From positions 170,204,101-170,268,100 of the forward strand of contig CM045758.1 in the NCBI GenBank assembly GCA_025200525.1: 64,000 bases of DNA, given 5' to 3'. A program made the translations under genes and the position numbers. Shown in pieces: positions 12,345-23,282 of the stretch. The notes below the pieces were generated by a model, which saw only the letters and a list, made by a program, of their open reading frames with translations, was not told the DNA's origin and searched no databases. Numbering within the stretch: the first letter of the stretch is position 1; each line of letters starts with the position of its first letter. Source of the stretch: Camellia lanceoleosa (taxonomy: Eukaryota; Streptophyta; Magnoliopsida; Ericales; Theaceae).

Positions 12345-12510
12345 AGGGTAATGGTAAGGATACCAAATTTTTTATCAAATAAATAATTAAATGTTACACA
12401 TATTTTGAGGACTCTACACTCATGTGAAACATATATGGCGGATCTCACACCCATGTAAGACATTTGATCATTTATTTAGTAAAAAATTTGGAACCTATAG
12501 AATTTTTCTT
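12345..12510. mobile_element. Small foldback MITE
   Basis: The left arm aaggataccaaattttttat pairs with the right arm read in reverse, tataggttccaaatttttta, and similarity extends about 50 bp inward through caaataaat and atcaaatgt phrases. Non-coding; superfamily unclear. Confidence 0.5.
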
Positions 12511-13359
12511 TAATTAATATTGGATTTATATATTTCATTTAATTAGCTTTGTAAGGTAGGTACCCACTTGTGCGATAATTTGGAGATCATGATTCCTTAA
12601 TTTTTGGGATTGTGCACTTATTTTAGTTTCCATTATCATTGAAAGAGAGATTGTGGGTGAGATTATTCTCAAATGTTAAATATAATGTTGACAATACGAA
12701 AAATCTTATTAATATAATATAATTATCGTAATATTATTGCACCACAAAACATTGTTTAGAATTTGTAACGACTCCATTAACCAAAATCTCCAATAAAAAA
12801 ATGTATGCATAATGTTTGACGCTATAACAAAAGTTGACCAACTAATTATAATCCACTTACTAATGTTATTTAAGTCTAAAAGTCTAAAAATTAAATTTTT
12901 TTTTTAAACTCAATAATTAATTTATTAGAATATCTAAATCAATTTTTTCTATCATATCCTTTCTAATTACTGGTTAATCATATCTTTTACACACTATTTA
13001 GTTAAAAAAATAAGTTTAGAAAGTGAAATTGTATATCATTTTTCAATCCACTATGACCAAAAAAAAAAAAAAAAAAAAAGGGAAAAAAAAAACAGAAGGA
13101 TAATTAACCAAACAAATCTTAGAAAAATTTTTTACTATAATAGCTAGGGACAGAGCTGTCTTTCTGAAAGGTATACATTGTCGACCCATATTAATGAGAA
13201 AGTAAAGGACTTCCACCAATATTCAAAATGCAAATGAAATCACTATTAATTTTGCTTTCAACGGGTCGCCCCCATGATCGTGATACTCGCACTGTCCTAC
13301 CAAATCAGTAAGGCCTTTTATTAATGACTCAGAAAGTATTTTATGTAAATGCTACCTTA
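12511..13359. other. Intergenic DNA, nothing recognised
   Basis: AT-rich, with a 21-base A run at 13,059-13,079. No gene or paired repeat is supported. Confidence 0.4.
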
Positions 13360-13364
13360 CGTAT

Positions 13365-13873
13365 TGTGGGGACATAATTTTTGAATGACAATACGTGGTT
13401 AAGGTAGCACCGAAGTGCCAGCCGAGGTGTCACGTGTCCTAGTCATGACGCCGAGATCGTATCGGCTAGGTCGAGGTTATCTGCGAAGATATCGAAATCC
13501 GGGATAAGCGCATAAGGGATATGAGTCCTAGAATGAGGAAGGATTTCAGTTTGGGTACTGGGAGTCTAAGATTAGCAGTAATCCTAAATCTATTAGAGTT
13601 AGGCTTCTATTGGGACTAGGATTGTGTTGGCTATAAAAGGGAGGCACCTCCATGGGTCTAAGGTATGTCTTTTATGCTCTGTCTAGTGAGTTAAGCACTA
13701 TTGGTTATCTTTGAGAGATATTTTGTTGACTTGATCGTCGGAGTGCCTCCGGGTGGACGAACCATCGCGGGATTCTTATCTTTCTGTAACAGGTTGTTCG
13801 GGCTTAATCTATTCTGCCAGTGTTCTCCAGTTGAGTGCTTGATTGGCAGTGTGGTCGGAAATTGACCTACACA
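13365..13873 (+). repeat. 5' LTR of the 13,365-15,622 element
   Basis: It begins TGTGGGG and ends ACACA. A TATA-type box, tataaaa, lies at 13,632-13,638 inside ggctataaaagggagg, with the same at 15,381-15,387 in the 3' LTR. This gives the plus-strand promoter position. Confidence 0.9.
13632..13638 (+). promoter_or_regulatory. LTR TATA box
   Basis: The tataaaa in ggctataaaagggag is conserved in both LTRs and sits about 270 bp into the LTR, as expected for the U3 promoter. Confidence 0.7.
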
Positions 13874-13876
13874 ATT

Positions 13877-13892
13877 TGGCGCCGTCTGTGGG
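13877..13892 (+). promoter_or_regulatory. Primer-binding site
   Basis: tggcgccgtctgtggg lies three bases after the 5' LTR end. It is a widely seen plant Ty3/gypsy priming site. I leave the tRNA unassigned because I cannot check it. Confidence 0.85.
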
Positions 13893-13908
13893 AAAGAAAG
13901 GAGAATAG

Positions 13909-14364
13909 ATGGCCAACGACGGATAGAAAGAGAAGGTTGGGGACGACACCCTTACTGAGAGTGGGAAACATATTGACCTTGACGTCGAAGAAGACAACTG
14001 CAACGAAGAGACTCGTGATAAGAATCACGAAGGAAATGACGTCGGCCAAGAGGGCGATGTACTGAAGAAATCAGACCGGAGTGGGTATTATAACAAGGAC
14101 GACCTCCAGGAATGGAAAGATAGATGCCTGCGGAGGGACGACGAGATGAAAGGAATAGCAGACAAATTGATGGACCTACAAACAATCGTCAATTTCATGA
14201 TGCAGAACAACGTCATACAGCCACCATTCCCGTTACAAAGATATGCCAATTTCAGCGGCCAAGAAAGGTGCCCAGAAAGGGAGGCAAAAAATAGTTCCTG
14301 CAGTCCCTCAGCACGACAGGACCAAGAGACATTCTCACCAGCCTTCATGGGAGGCCGGGCATAG
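13909..14364 (+). pseudogene. Gag-like remnant of the small LTR element
   Basis: An ATG at 13,909 opens a 151-codon frame that would start MANDG but meets a TAG at codon 6 (13,924-13,926). The frame then stays open to a TAG at 14,362-14,364. The product is acidic and hydrophilic at first (DLDVEEDNCNEETRDK), then has a helical stretch ending in the phrase DLQTIVNFMMQNN, then a Pro-rich PPFPLQ. This resembles the N-terminal part of plant gypsy gag polyproteins rather than the capsid or zinc-knuckle parts, which are absent. Overlapping minus-strand frames at 14,519-14,088 and 14,599-14,369 are shadows. The function is structural in the family; this copy is non-functional or domesticated only as sequence. 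Confidence 0.6.
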
Positions 14365-14633
14365 AGAATCAACGAGAAGAGAATCCTAGAAGACACGTCA
14401 AACCAAAGAAGACTGCGCCAAAGAATATCGGGATGTTCAAGGGAAGGAATTCTGTTTCGACATGACCAATGAAGGGAAGTCCAAAAGGACTCACAATGAC
14501 ACTGGAAGTAGTGCACCAAAGAGGCTGAAATCTGGAGATAGCCGAACTCCTGGACGGACTAAGGTGGGTCTGAGGGATGACCTCCAAAGGAAGTGGCAAG
14601 AAGCCGATGTGACCTCTCCGGTCAAGCCGAGGT

Positions 14634-15003
14634 TATGTTTAACACTTATTGAAATTTTAAACCGATGACATGTTTAACACTTGTTGAAATTTTAAAAATT
14701 TACAAGTTGAAGTTAAACCGATGTCATGTTTAACACTTGTTGAAATTTGAGAAAAATTTACAAGTTGAAGTTAAACCGATGACATGTTTGACACTTGTTG
14801 AAATTTTAAAAATTTATAAGTTGAAGTTAAACCGAGATCATGTTTAACACTTGTTGAAATTTGAAAAATTTACAAGTTGAAATTAAACCGAGGTCATGTT
14901 TAACACTTGTTGAAATTTTAAAAATTTACAAGTTGAAATTAAACCGAGGACATGTTTAACACTTGTTGAAATTTTAAAAATTTATAAGTTGAAGTTAAAC
15001 CGG
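14634..15003. repeat. 62-bp tandem repeat array
   Basis: About six units of about 60-63 bp share atgtttaacacttgttgaaa, an aaaatttacaagttgaa segment and ttaaaccga. The first unit is partial. It occupies the position between the gag remnant and the 3' LTR. Confidence 0.9.
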
Positions 15004-15078
15004 CATTATGATTAAAGGAATAAATGATATAGGTTCCATCACCTCAGGATACCGAGGTAATAGAACCTAGGAGGCAAT

Positions 15079-15622
15079 TATGGGGACATAATTTTTGAAT
15101 GACAACACGTGGCCAAAGTGGCACCGAAGTACCAGCCGAGGTGTCACGTGTCCTAGTCATGACGCCGAGATTGTATCTACTAGGCCGAGGTTATCTGTGA
15201 AGATATCGAAATCCGGGATAAGCGGATAAGAGACAAAAGTCCTAGAATGATGAAGGATTTCAGTTTGGATAAAGATAAGACTCTTAGAGAGTTTATCCTA
15301 ATCCTACTGGGAGTCCAAGATTAACAGTAATCTTAATTCTATTAGAGTTAGGCTTTTATTGGTACTAGGATTGTGTTGACTATAAAAGGGAGGCACCCCC
15401 ATGGGTCTAAGGTATGTCTTTTTTATGCTGCCTAGTGAGTTAAGCACTATTGGTTATCTTTGAAAGATATTTTATTGACTTGATCGTCGGAGTGCCCCTG
15501 GGTAGACGAACCACCGCGAGATTCTTATCTTTCTGTGACAGGTTGTTCGGGTTTAATCTATTTTGCCAGTGTTCTCTAACTGAGTGCTTGATTGGCAGTG
15601 TGGTCTGAAATTGACCCACACA
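15079..15622 (+). repeat. 3' LTR of the 13,365-15,622 element
   Basis: It is collinear with 13,365-13,873, with an extra segment of about 36 bp. The terminal TG has become TA. The putative polypurine tract just upstream is taggaggcaat. Confidence 0.88.
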
Positions 15623-15627
15623 CGTAT

Positions 15628-16666
15628 TTAGTTTTTTATGTGCTAAATGTGAGTTTTGAAAAATTACTGTGTTATGTTCTAGATAATCAAATCAGTGTTT
15701 TACTATATCAAATTTTGATTTTATTTTTTATCCCGTGTCTCATGACAAATAAAAATAATGTTAAAATAATCATCTTCTTCTATCATATTTTTATCTACTA
15801 TCTGATGTGACGAACTTATATTAATCCAATATTCATTATACAACAATGTACCTCACATGAAAGTAGTGTTATATACATATAGAATTGTTATACTAAAATA
15901 TATGATTAACTGTGGTCCTTTTATTTAAAATTACAATACCCATGATTATCAACATAATTTATAAATATGTTATTATCACATTATTTTAAAATTTTACTAT
16001 GTATAAATTTTTTGATAATATGTTTTTTTTCACGTTATTTATGTCCAATTAATGTGAGTATGATATGTTCAATAGTAAACAAAATGAATAGGGTGATTCT
16101 TGCCTTATTGGACAAATAATGGTAGGAGCAGTACACCATTTTAACTCAATTGTGTAATTTACTCATTACATAAAATACTTTATCCATCACAATAATGCTA
16201 TAATAGTTGTTTTATCAAATGATAAATCAAAGAGAAAATCTCAAATTAATCAAACAATGAGAATAAATTTTCATTTTCTTTTATGACTAGGTGTTCAGGT
16301 TAGTTTACATGCATCTTGACTAATTCCGAGACTTAAGCAAAATGTCCCATTTATGCAATTCGGACAAATCTCGAGTAAAATTTGTGGGCGTCGTCTCAAG
16401 AAACAAATTGCTTCTAATGAGAATTGAACCTGAGATTTAAAAAGAATTCACTCTTAGATCCAAGTTACATCCATTAAACTAGTGTGTATGAAACAATTTT
16501 TTCTCATATGTTAAACTCACACCCAACATATAGTGTAATTATTTTCAAACTGTTCGTCCTGATTTATATTTTTTCTTAAATAAAATATAATAAAAGAATA
16601 ATTATCGTAACATTACTCTCCCTATTAATGAGGGAATCTCTCTCTCCACACACATACATACAATGC

Positions 16667-16668
<2 letters not shown>
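15628..16668. other. Intergenic DNA, nothing recognised
   Basis: AT-rich with no repeat pair or coding frame that I can support. The short frame at 15,592-15,810 spans the LTR end and flank and is chance. Confidence 0.4.

Positions 16669-16697
<29 letters not shown>
16669..16697. repeat. (GA)n microsatellite
   Basis: Uninterrupted alternating GA, followed by a GC-richer stretch to about 16,800. Confidence 0.9.
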
Positions 16698-16698
<1 letters not shown>

Positions 16699-16803
16699 GC
16701 AGAGGAACGGATCGGGGGCAGAGCATTAATAAGGGGAATCAAACCAGAGAATCAAATCCCATAGACATTCAAGTCTCTCTGGTCAGCGGCAGTTGAAGAA
16801 GAT

Positions 16804-16833
<30 letters not shown>
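16804..16833. repeat. (G)30 mononucleotide tract
   Basis: Thirty consecutive G residues as given. It sits at the start of a short frame (16,793-16,987) whose poly-Gly is purely a consequence of the tract. It could form G-quadruplexes; the exact length may be affected by sequencing. Confidence 0.85.
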
Positions 16834-16834
<1 letters not shown>

Positions 16835-16930
16835 ATAACTGATGATCAATCACACAGCCCCATAGCAAATATCAAACCTCTCTCATTTAATACATTGTTT
16901 CAAAAAAAAAGAAAAAATTCAAATTTTAAA

Positions 16931-17556
16931 GGGTTAATTATATTAACAGTCTCTATAGATTGGGATTTGTATCATTTTGGTTCTTGACTTTTCAATTATG
17001 ATACATTTGATCCTAAATTTTGAATCTTATTCCAAATAAGGACAATTAAAAATATCATTAGATTTTTCGAGGATAAAATCGTCAATTTGATAAAAATATA
17101 AATTAATTTGACAAAAATTAATGTCAAAAAAATATTTTTAATTTTTAAATTTTTTTTTTATCTACCAATCATAAAATTATGTAAAGTTAATAAAAATTAT
17201 ATGATTAATTTTTTAGAATTAATTTTACATGATCATCATTCAAACACATAATAAAAATTAATTTAGTAAAAAAATAAATAAATGTCTAAAAAATTTATCA
17301 ATTTTACATAATTTTATTTTTAATGGTAGAAATAATTTTTAAAAATTCAAAAATATTTGTTTGACATTTATTTTTATCAAATTAGTTTATATTTTATCAA
17401 ATTGACAATTTTACCCTTGAAAAATCTAATGATATCTTCAATTGTCCTTATTTGGAACCAGATTCAAAATTTAGGGTTAAATGTGTCACAATTGAAAAGT
17501 CAAGGATCAAAGTGACATAAGTTCCAAACTATAGGGACTATTTATGTAATTTGCCT
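16931..17556. mobile_element. Foldback MITE with 9-bp target duplication (Mutator-like)
   Basis: Two arms of nearly 200 bp are inverted copies. The left begins gggttaattatatt and contains ctatagattgggatttgt; the right ends ctatagggactatttatgta followed by atttgcct. A perfect 9-bp direct repeat, aattttaaa, flanks it (16,922-16,930 and 17,557-17,565). Nine-base duplications and long inverted ends are hallmarks of Mutator-like elements. The centre is AT-rich and non-coding. Confidence 0.85.
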
Positions 17557-17683
17557 AATTTTAAATATACGAAATATTGAAGTTATTGCCAACGACAAGT
17601 TATTTGGTGGTCCTATATGTGGATACGACATATGATGTATGTCATAATTGGTAAAAAGAGTGAAATTTATAATTTTATATTAA

Positions 17684-17833
17684 GGCCAAGTTTGGCATCC
17701 CAATATAAGTGCACTTATTTCATCTTTTTATCTTTTTTGGGTCACATCAATCAACATCTCCTCTCTACTTTTTCTACACATAATACAAGAAAAGTAAAAA
17801 AGTATACTTATTCTAAACTTCCCAAACTTGACC
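17684..17833. mobile_element. Tourist-like (PIF/Harbinger) MITE
   Basis: 150 bp with inverted ends ggccaagtttgg and ccaaacttgacc, flanked by TAA on both sides (17,681-17,683 and 17,834-17,836). The TAA target and G-rich end are typical of PIF/Harbinger MITEs. It is the best preserved of five related copies in this window. Non-coding. Confidence 0.8.
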
Positions 17834-17991
17834 TAAATAATTAAAAAAAAAAAGAGGGATATGATAATTTATAATTGAGTAGGAAAATGGTCACCAAATG
17901 TTCCTGAACCAATAAATAAATAAATTTTCCATAAAAACTAAAACAAAAAGTTGAATGGTCTGTTGTTGTGGTGTGATTGGTTTTGTCTACT

Positions 17992-18235
17992 TAACCTCCG
18001 TTTGGGAAGTGGGTTGCTTGTTGGCTTTTTGATTTTTTTTGTTATTTTAGTCTGAGCTAAAAAGATTTAGTTTGGAAAGAGCTTTTTGACTTTTTGACTT
18101 TTTAAACTTTTTTTATGAGAGAAGAGTGTAATGATTATGGGTTGGATGTGATGTTTTGTTTGTTGTGGCTAAAATAACATATTTTATCTTTTGTGACTAA
18201 AATAACCCTAAACCTCCTTGCCAAACGGAGCCTTA
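17992..18235. mobile_element. hAT-like MITE
   Basis: The left end cctccgtttgggaagtgggt mirrors the right end in reverse, ggctccgtttggcaaggagg. The interior resembles the elements at 1430 and 4149 (ggttggatgtgatgttttgt). Non-coding; target duplication unclear. Confidence 0.6.
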
Positions 18236-18265
18236 CTACTGAACCAAAGATTTTATCAAGGATGC

Positions 18266-18612
18266 GTTATAAATATACCTCTCAAAGTTTAGTTAAAATA
18301 TGAATTATTTTTTGTAATTTAAAAAATTATAAATACCTTCTTATTAGAATTTTTTATTTAATAAAATTAATTAAAAAAGTAAAATTTCTAACTGTTCACC
18401 TATACAATAACGAAATTATTTGAATTATTAATTGAAATAAAATTTTAACATTATTTAAAACTGTTAATTAATTTGATAATTTATTAATAAAATGACTTAT
18501 TTATTATGAAATTAAAAATCTTAAGAGATATAATATAATTTTTAAAACTATAAAAAATAATTTATAATTTAAGTAAATCTTAAAAAATATATTTGTAATT
18601 TACCTTTTTATT
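18266..18612. mobile_element. AT-rich foldback MITE
   Basis: The left arm (ataaatatacctctcaaagt, gaattattttttgtaattt) is matched in reverse by the right arm (tttataatttaagtaaatc, atatttgtaatttacc). The centre has further inverted short motifs. No clear target duplication. Confidence 0.5.
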
Positions 18613-19064
18613 TTATTAACTACCACTACTAGTACTACTTCTTGTTTGCTTAACTAGGCAAACTGACATTGACATGTCCTCAAATAAGACAGAACATGAA
18701 ATATATGATAGCAATGTAAATAATTTAATGGCTGTGCTACATCTTCTTAATTTTTGGCTTTCTTAATTTCTCTAAATTTCAAACCAACGAAAAAAATTAA
18801 AAAAAAAAGGCTCAAAACAACGTTATTTTAGACATTAAAGGGCTTAGGAGAAACTTTTTTAAGGAGACAAATCATTTTCCATAATTTAATGACCAAATCG
18901 AAACATGAAGGAAAGATGATGAACGCTATGGACTCAATTAACACGAAATACTAATAACTGTATGTACATGTAACCTGGATGAGTATATATGTGGTATAGT
19001 TGGTAACGGTTCATTTGCATTGCAAAAGGTTTCTCAAGGGAGGGTCCATGTTAGGAGGACTATT
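18613..19064. other. Intergenic DNA, nothing recognised
   Basis: AT-rich sequence without a gene or paired repeat. Confidence 0.4.
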
Positions 19065-19289
19065 AAGGCTATGTTTGGCATGTTTATTTTGATTAAAATA
19101 GTTATAGAGTATAAAATTGACTATTTTAATTAAATAAGATAAAATGTTACATCCAAATCATAATCATTTCATTTTTTCTCTCACAAAAGTCAAAAAAATC
19201 CAGAAACTTATTCCAAATAAGACTTTTTCAGCTTAAGTTAAAATAACTAAAAAATTAAAAAGCTAATTTACATCCCAAACGAAGGCTAA
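19065..19289. mobile_element. hAT-like MITE, related copy
   Basis: The ends aaggctatgtttggcatg and, in reverse, agccttcgtttgggatgtaa form imperfect inverted repeats. Interior phrases (agataaaatgttacatccaa, ctcacaaaa) match 25,960-26,000. Non-coding. Confidence 0.5.
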
Positions 19290-19310
19290 GTGAGCCTATC
19301 CGGGTGTAAT

Positions 19311-19505
19311 TCAATAATTTTATTTGTTTATTTTATAAAATTTATTGAATAAATTATTTATAAAAAAAAGTAAATTAAATTTTGATTACTAAGTACGAAA
19401 CTTTACTTCAGTAATTTTATTTGTTTATTTTGTAAAATTTATGGAATAAATTATTTACAATAAAAAGAAGTAAATTTAATTTTGATAAGTAAGTACGAAA
19501 TTGTG
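19311..19505. repeat. 100-bp tandem duplication
   Basis: Two adjacent copies (about 19,311-19,401 and 19,411-19,500) share aataattttatttgtttatt and taagtacgaaa at their ends, with a handful of differences. Confidence 0.8.
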
Positions 19506-20077
19506 TAGACCGAAAGGAGCAGTGGCCCCGCTTTGCACAAGATGCTCTGCTATTTGGTTCAACATACCAGGCTACCCGCCGGCAACTTCTCCTAGTGGCC
19601 TCCGCTCATTTAATTTTCTTGTTTTTAATTATTTTCTTTCTCTTTGTCATTTAAAAAAAAATTATTCAGTGTGTTTAGTTTCAGTTTTTTAAAAATTAAG
19701 TTTTTTTTTTTAATTTTTTAAACATTTTTTTAGTGAATATTTTTTAAATTTTAAGTAATTTTTAATTTTTTTAGATGTACCTTACTTAGATGTATCTAAA
19801 TAGTAAAATATTTATAAAAAAATATTTTAAAAATTAATAAATACACAAAAATACAAAAAATTGTACTAAATTCTCATTTTTTTATTTAATATTTGTGGTA
19901 TTTAGTGAATTTTTTTTTAAAAAAAATTCACAAATATTATGCTTTTTAAGTGTATTTATGTTTGGTGTGTCTAAAAATAATAATTTTTTTTTCTGAAATT
20001 ACAAAAAAAATTCAATGAAAATAAAAAAATACGGAAAATGAAAAAGTTAAATTTTCTAAAAACTAAAAACAAACAGA
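19506..20077. other. Intergenic DNA with a GC-rich patch
   Basis: 19,506-19,612 is strikingly GC-richer than its surroundings (ggagcagtggccccgctttg, ctacccgccggcaacttct) and lies in a short frame (19,501-19,692). I recognise no family; it may be a captured gene fragment. The remainder is T- and A-rich low-complexity DNA. Confidence 0.35.
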
Positions 20078-20756
20078 GTGATTGTCACGACCAAAATCCG
20101 TCCCTATAGGTTTAGCATTGTAACCGGTCAGTAATCCTAGAATTACCAAAGGCCTCTGACCTAAATATCATATAATATAAGGGGCTGCGGAAGTAAATAT
20201 ATATAAATACAATGTCCGTAGAGCCGTACAGATATACATGGAATGGAAATTTAAAACTTAGATACATAAGAGTGACGTCATATATATACATTAGTCGTAC
20301 GTCACCAAACTCACATATACAAAACTTACAAAACATGTTCGGTTAAAGCATAAGAAAGTACAAAAGTCCCAAAAAGACTTGTTTCTCATAAACTTGATCG
20401 AGTCTCAAAAGGGAACCTCCTCGGAAGGCACAGTGGCTGGCTGATCCAAAACTCTCCAAAAATAGCTTAGGCCTGGTTATGTGCCTGCTCACCTATATAC
20501 ATAATATAAATAGTGAACGAAAGCCCAGTGAATAATAACAGAGTAAAATGTTAAATGAATGATGTCCCATAATAGATTCAGAAAGCAGAAGCAGATTCAT
20601 ATACTCATTTAGAATTCAGAAACATGTACTTATTCAGTTTCCTAGAGGATCATACGTGGTACACCCATTAGCGCTAACAAATCATGTATAGAGCATTAAA
20701 GGTCATACTTGACCAATCCCATAAAGGAACCTCCGGAACTGGGAACTTGTAACATA

Positions 20757-20880
20757 CTTGAGCCACGGTATTATTATCCTCGAGCGAGGGCCATGAGGCC
20801 ACGGTATTGTTACCCTTAGGCAAGGGCCTTGTGTTCATAGACCACGCTATTATTATTCCTAGGCTAGGGCCTTATGCTAA
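20757..20880. repeat. Minisatellite within the solo LTR
   Basis: Three units of about 50 bp contain ccacggtattrttaycct followed by a variable ggcgagggcc-like core. The same motif forms four units at 62,487-62,655 in the related LTR. Confidence 0.75.
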
Positions 20881-21282
20881 GGATGCCATGAATACTTTTC
20901 AATATATGGACAATCATTCATTAATTCAAAACATAACATGTCAGAAAACAGAGCATTTCTTGTCATATCGTATCATATAAAAAATTACTTAGACGTAAAT
21001 ATAGCTTTACAAAGTTATTACTCACATATGGTTCCAGAACAAACAAACAGAGCAGATAAATCAGATAATTTGTGGCGCATGACCTATACAAATACAAAAC
21101 GAATACGTATTGAATTACACACTCAGAATCATTAACTTAGTTCTTTCTTATCTTTGTGTGTTTCTACTTCTTATCCTCATTATTATGTCTTAACTATGAT
21201 CTAGGAATGCCTAGGATGCAATGTGGATGCTAAAATGCACTTTGAAACATTTAACAAAATTTACTGAAAAATAGGGCCTTCG

Positions 21283-21580
21283 CTCGAGCGGAGTCTAAAA
21301 AATGTGAGTGGTCACTTGAGCGCAACTTTGGTCGCTCGAGCGATTTGTAAATTCTGTAAAAGTACTGGTTGCTTGATCTTCCCACTCAACGCAAGCTCGA
21401 CGGTCACTTAAGCGTGAGACTGAGGTCTTCGCTCGAGCATAACTCTTGTCCCTCGAGCGATCTACAAAAATTGTAAACTTCTGGAAGCATGTATTTTACG
21501 CTCGAGCCAACTTTTGGTCGCTCAAGCAGAGGTGCAAAACATGGAGTGGTTGCTCAAGTGCAGGTTCTTCACTCGAGCAG
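21283..21580. promoter_or_regulatory. Paired CTCGAG palindromes, 20-bp spacing
   Basis: CTCGAG or close variants occur at 21,283, 21,315, 21,335, 21,432, 21,452, 21,501, 21,521, 21,552 and 21,572, most within the palindrome cgctcgagcg. Several fall in pairs with centres 20 bp apart (21,315/21,335; 21,432/21,452; 21,501/21,521; 21,552/21,572). A regulatory or structural role is inferred only from this regularity and its conservation in two other LTRs. Confidence 0.55.
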
Positions 21581-22588
21581 AGAAACAGAATCTGGAATTT
21601 CCAGATTGCTCTTCCAAGTTCAAAACTCAAATTCAAAGTTGCAAATCATGGTCTTTTGGGCAAAAAACTTGAGGAAACACTTGTAAACTGATAAAATATG
21701 GTGAATTCAAAATCATTTCGCAAAATTAAACCTAAAAAATTTGTCAATTATTCAAAACTCAAACTTGAAATTGTGAAACCATATCTTTACATATCATGCA
21801 TGTAAAGATGCAAGTTCAAAGCTTTCAAAACATGATCAAATGAGACAAATTGATGGAAAACAAGATGAATTTTCAAAACTAAGGTAAAATGATAACATGC
21901 ATGGGAGAATTCTTTGAAAACTTTCTCAAGATGCCATGATATATACATGTATGCATGATACACTCCCATATTCATCTTTCTAAGCTCAATTCTAACATTA
22001 CACAACTAAATTCTTTTAATTCAAGGGTTAAGTTACTCAATTCCAAAGCCCAAAGGTTGAATTCTTACATTAGATGATCAATGATGCTCTAAATGATCAA
22101 TTGTTTGAAGTTTCAAGCTAAAAGCTTCAAGGTCTCTAGCAATCCTCTTAATTTGAGCTCAAACTCCTCTTCTGTCTCTCTCTCTCTCATGTTTGGAAGT
22201 CTCAAGGATGAAGAAAAGATGAGTCTAAGTGGTGTATAAGCCTTATATAGGCTCAATTAATGAAGCTTACTTAAGTTGAGTTAAAGATGACTAAGTGTGA
22301 TCAATTTTATTATAATTTATTCGTTCCAAATCGAATTTTAATTAAACTTACCATAAAATTCTAAAAATCGCAAACAACACATAAATCAAGTCAGTTTCGT
22401 GTTCAAATGCCGATAAGGTCTTCAATTCATAGAACCAAACAGAAACATGAACATATATTCTTACTATAAACAGATATAAATACAAATAATGTAACACACA
22501 TGCAATTAATTCAAAATTTCATCTTATTTATTAGGCATCTTTAATTGTGGTTTAGCAATTATTCATAGGTTGGAATTGTTACAGTGAT

Positions 22589-23111
22589 TCTCTTTTACAG
22601 TTATTTATTATACAATAATAACAATATTACCTATGAAAGAAATATATGAATTTTTATAATGAAAGTTTAAAATATTTGTAGTGTTATTTTGTTCTAAAAG
22701 TTATGAGTGGTGAATTTATGGTGTGCACTTAAAATGAAAGTAAAAGTAACGAGCTATCATAATTATTATATTATGAATAGTGTAGTGTAAATGTTACGAA
22801 CCATTTGTGATTTGAAATGCTACGAAATATTTTGGTGGAAAAAATTATGATTTGTTATAATTATGCTACATATATTGTGATAATGTGTATATACTTATAT
22901 ATACACCTTTTTAATGGTACACACCATAACAACTCCCTAGCATATTATGTTCTAAAATATAATTTTACTTATATTATTCATTTTATAAAGAGTGGAAGGT
23001 TTAAGTATAATACAGACATAAATGAAATTAGGTTGACAACCCTTCTCTTAAACTCAATTATTAAAAATCTTAAGAGATTTGTGATACTACCACCTAATAT
23101 TACCGATATAT
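22589..23111. other. Intergenic DNA, nothing recognised
   Basis: AT-rich. A 98-codon frame at 22,817-23,113 is Ile/Tyr/Asn-rich with no motif and is regarded as chance. Confidence 0.4.
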
Positions 23112-23282
23112 AAAATATGGAGCAAAAATCATAATTTTTCTATTTCCAATTAATAGTATGAAAAAGTGTTAATTACATAAAAATTTATTATTGTTATATA
23201 AAATATTTAACAAAAATAGTAATTTTTCTATTTCAAATTAATAACATGGAAAATCACTAGTGTTAATTACATAAAAATCCAT
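23112..23282. repeat. Tandem duplication of about 95 bp
   Basis: Two adjacent copies share taatttttctatttc, aattaata, and gtgttaattacataaaaat. Confidence 0.75.

Larger units (their letters stand above)
13365..15622 (+). mobile_element. Small non-autonomous LTR retrotransposon with a gag remnant
   Basis: Two LTRs (13,365-13,873, 509 bp; 15,079-15,622, 544 bp) start tgtggggacata (tatggggacata in the 3' copy) and end gacc(t/c)acaca. A perfect 5-bp target duplication, cgtat, flanks the element (13,360-13,364 and 15,623-15,627). A tggcgccgtctgtggg primer-binding site follows the 5' LTR after three bases. The 1.2-kb interior holds a broken gag-like frame and then about six 62-bp tandem repeats, with no protease, RT or integrase. 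This primer site is common in plant Ty3/gypsy elements, so mobilisation in trans by such an element is likely (inference). The 5' LTR lacks about 36 bp present in the 3' LTR (around 15,255-15,295). Confidence 0.9.
20083..22583. mobile_element. Solo LTR, TGTCACGACC family
   Basis: 2,501 bp beginning tgtcacgacc and ending ggaattgttaca, flanked by a perfect 5-bp duplication, gtgat (20,078-20,082 and 22,584-22,588). No internal retrotransposon domain is present, so this is a solo LTR left by LTR-LTR recombination. Related sequences lie at 27,356-28,397, 60,361-61,373 and 61,816-64,000. It contains a three-unit minisatellite and a set of CTCGAG-type palindromes. Orientation is uncertain because both ends resemble TGTNACG. 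A gcctatataaggc box on the minus strand (about 22,238-22,250) suggests minus-strand transcription (inference). Confidence 0.88.

Noticed and set aside
14088..14519. 143-codon minus-strand frame in the small LTR element
   Set aside because: It is antisense to the gag-like frame and shows no motif of its own.
14634..15003. Possible CRISPR-like array
   Set aside because: Units are contiguous near-identical repeats without distinct spacers, inside a eukaryotic LTR element.
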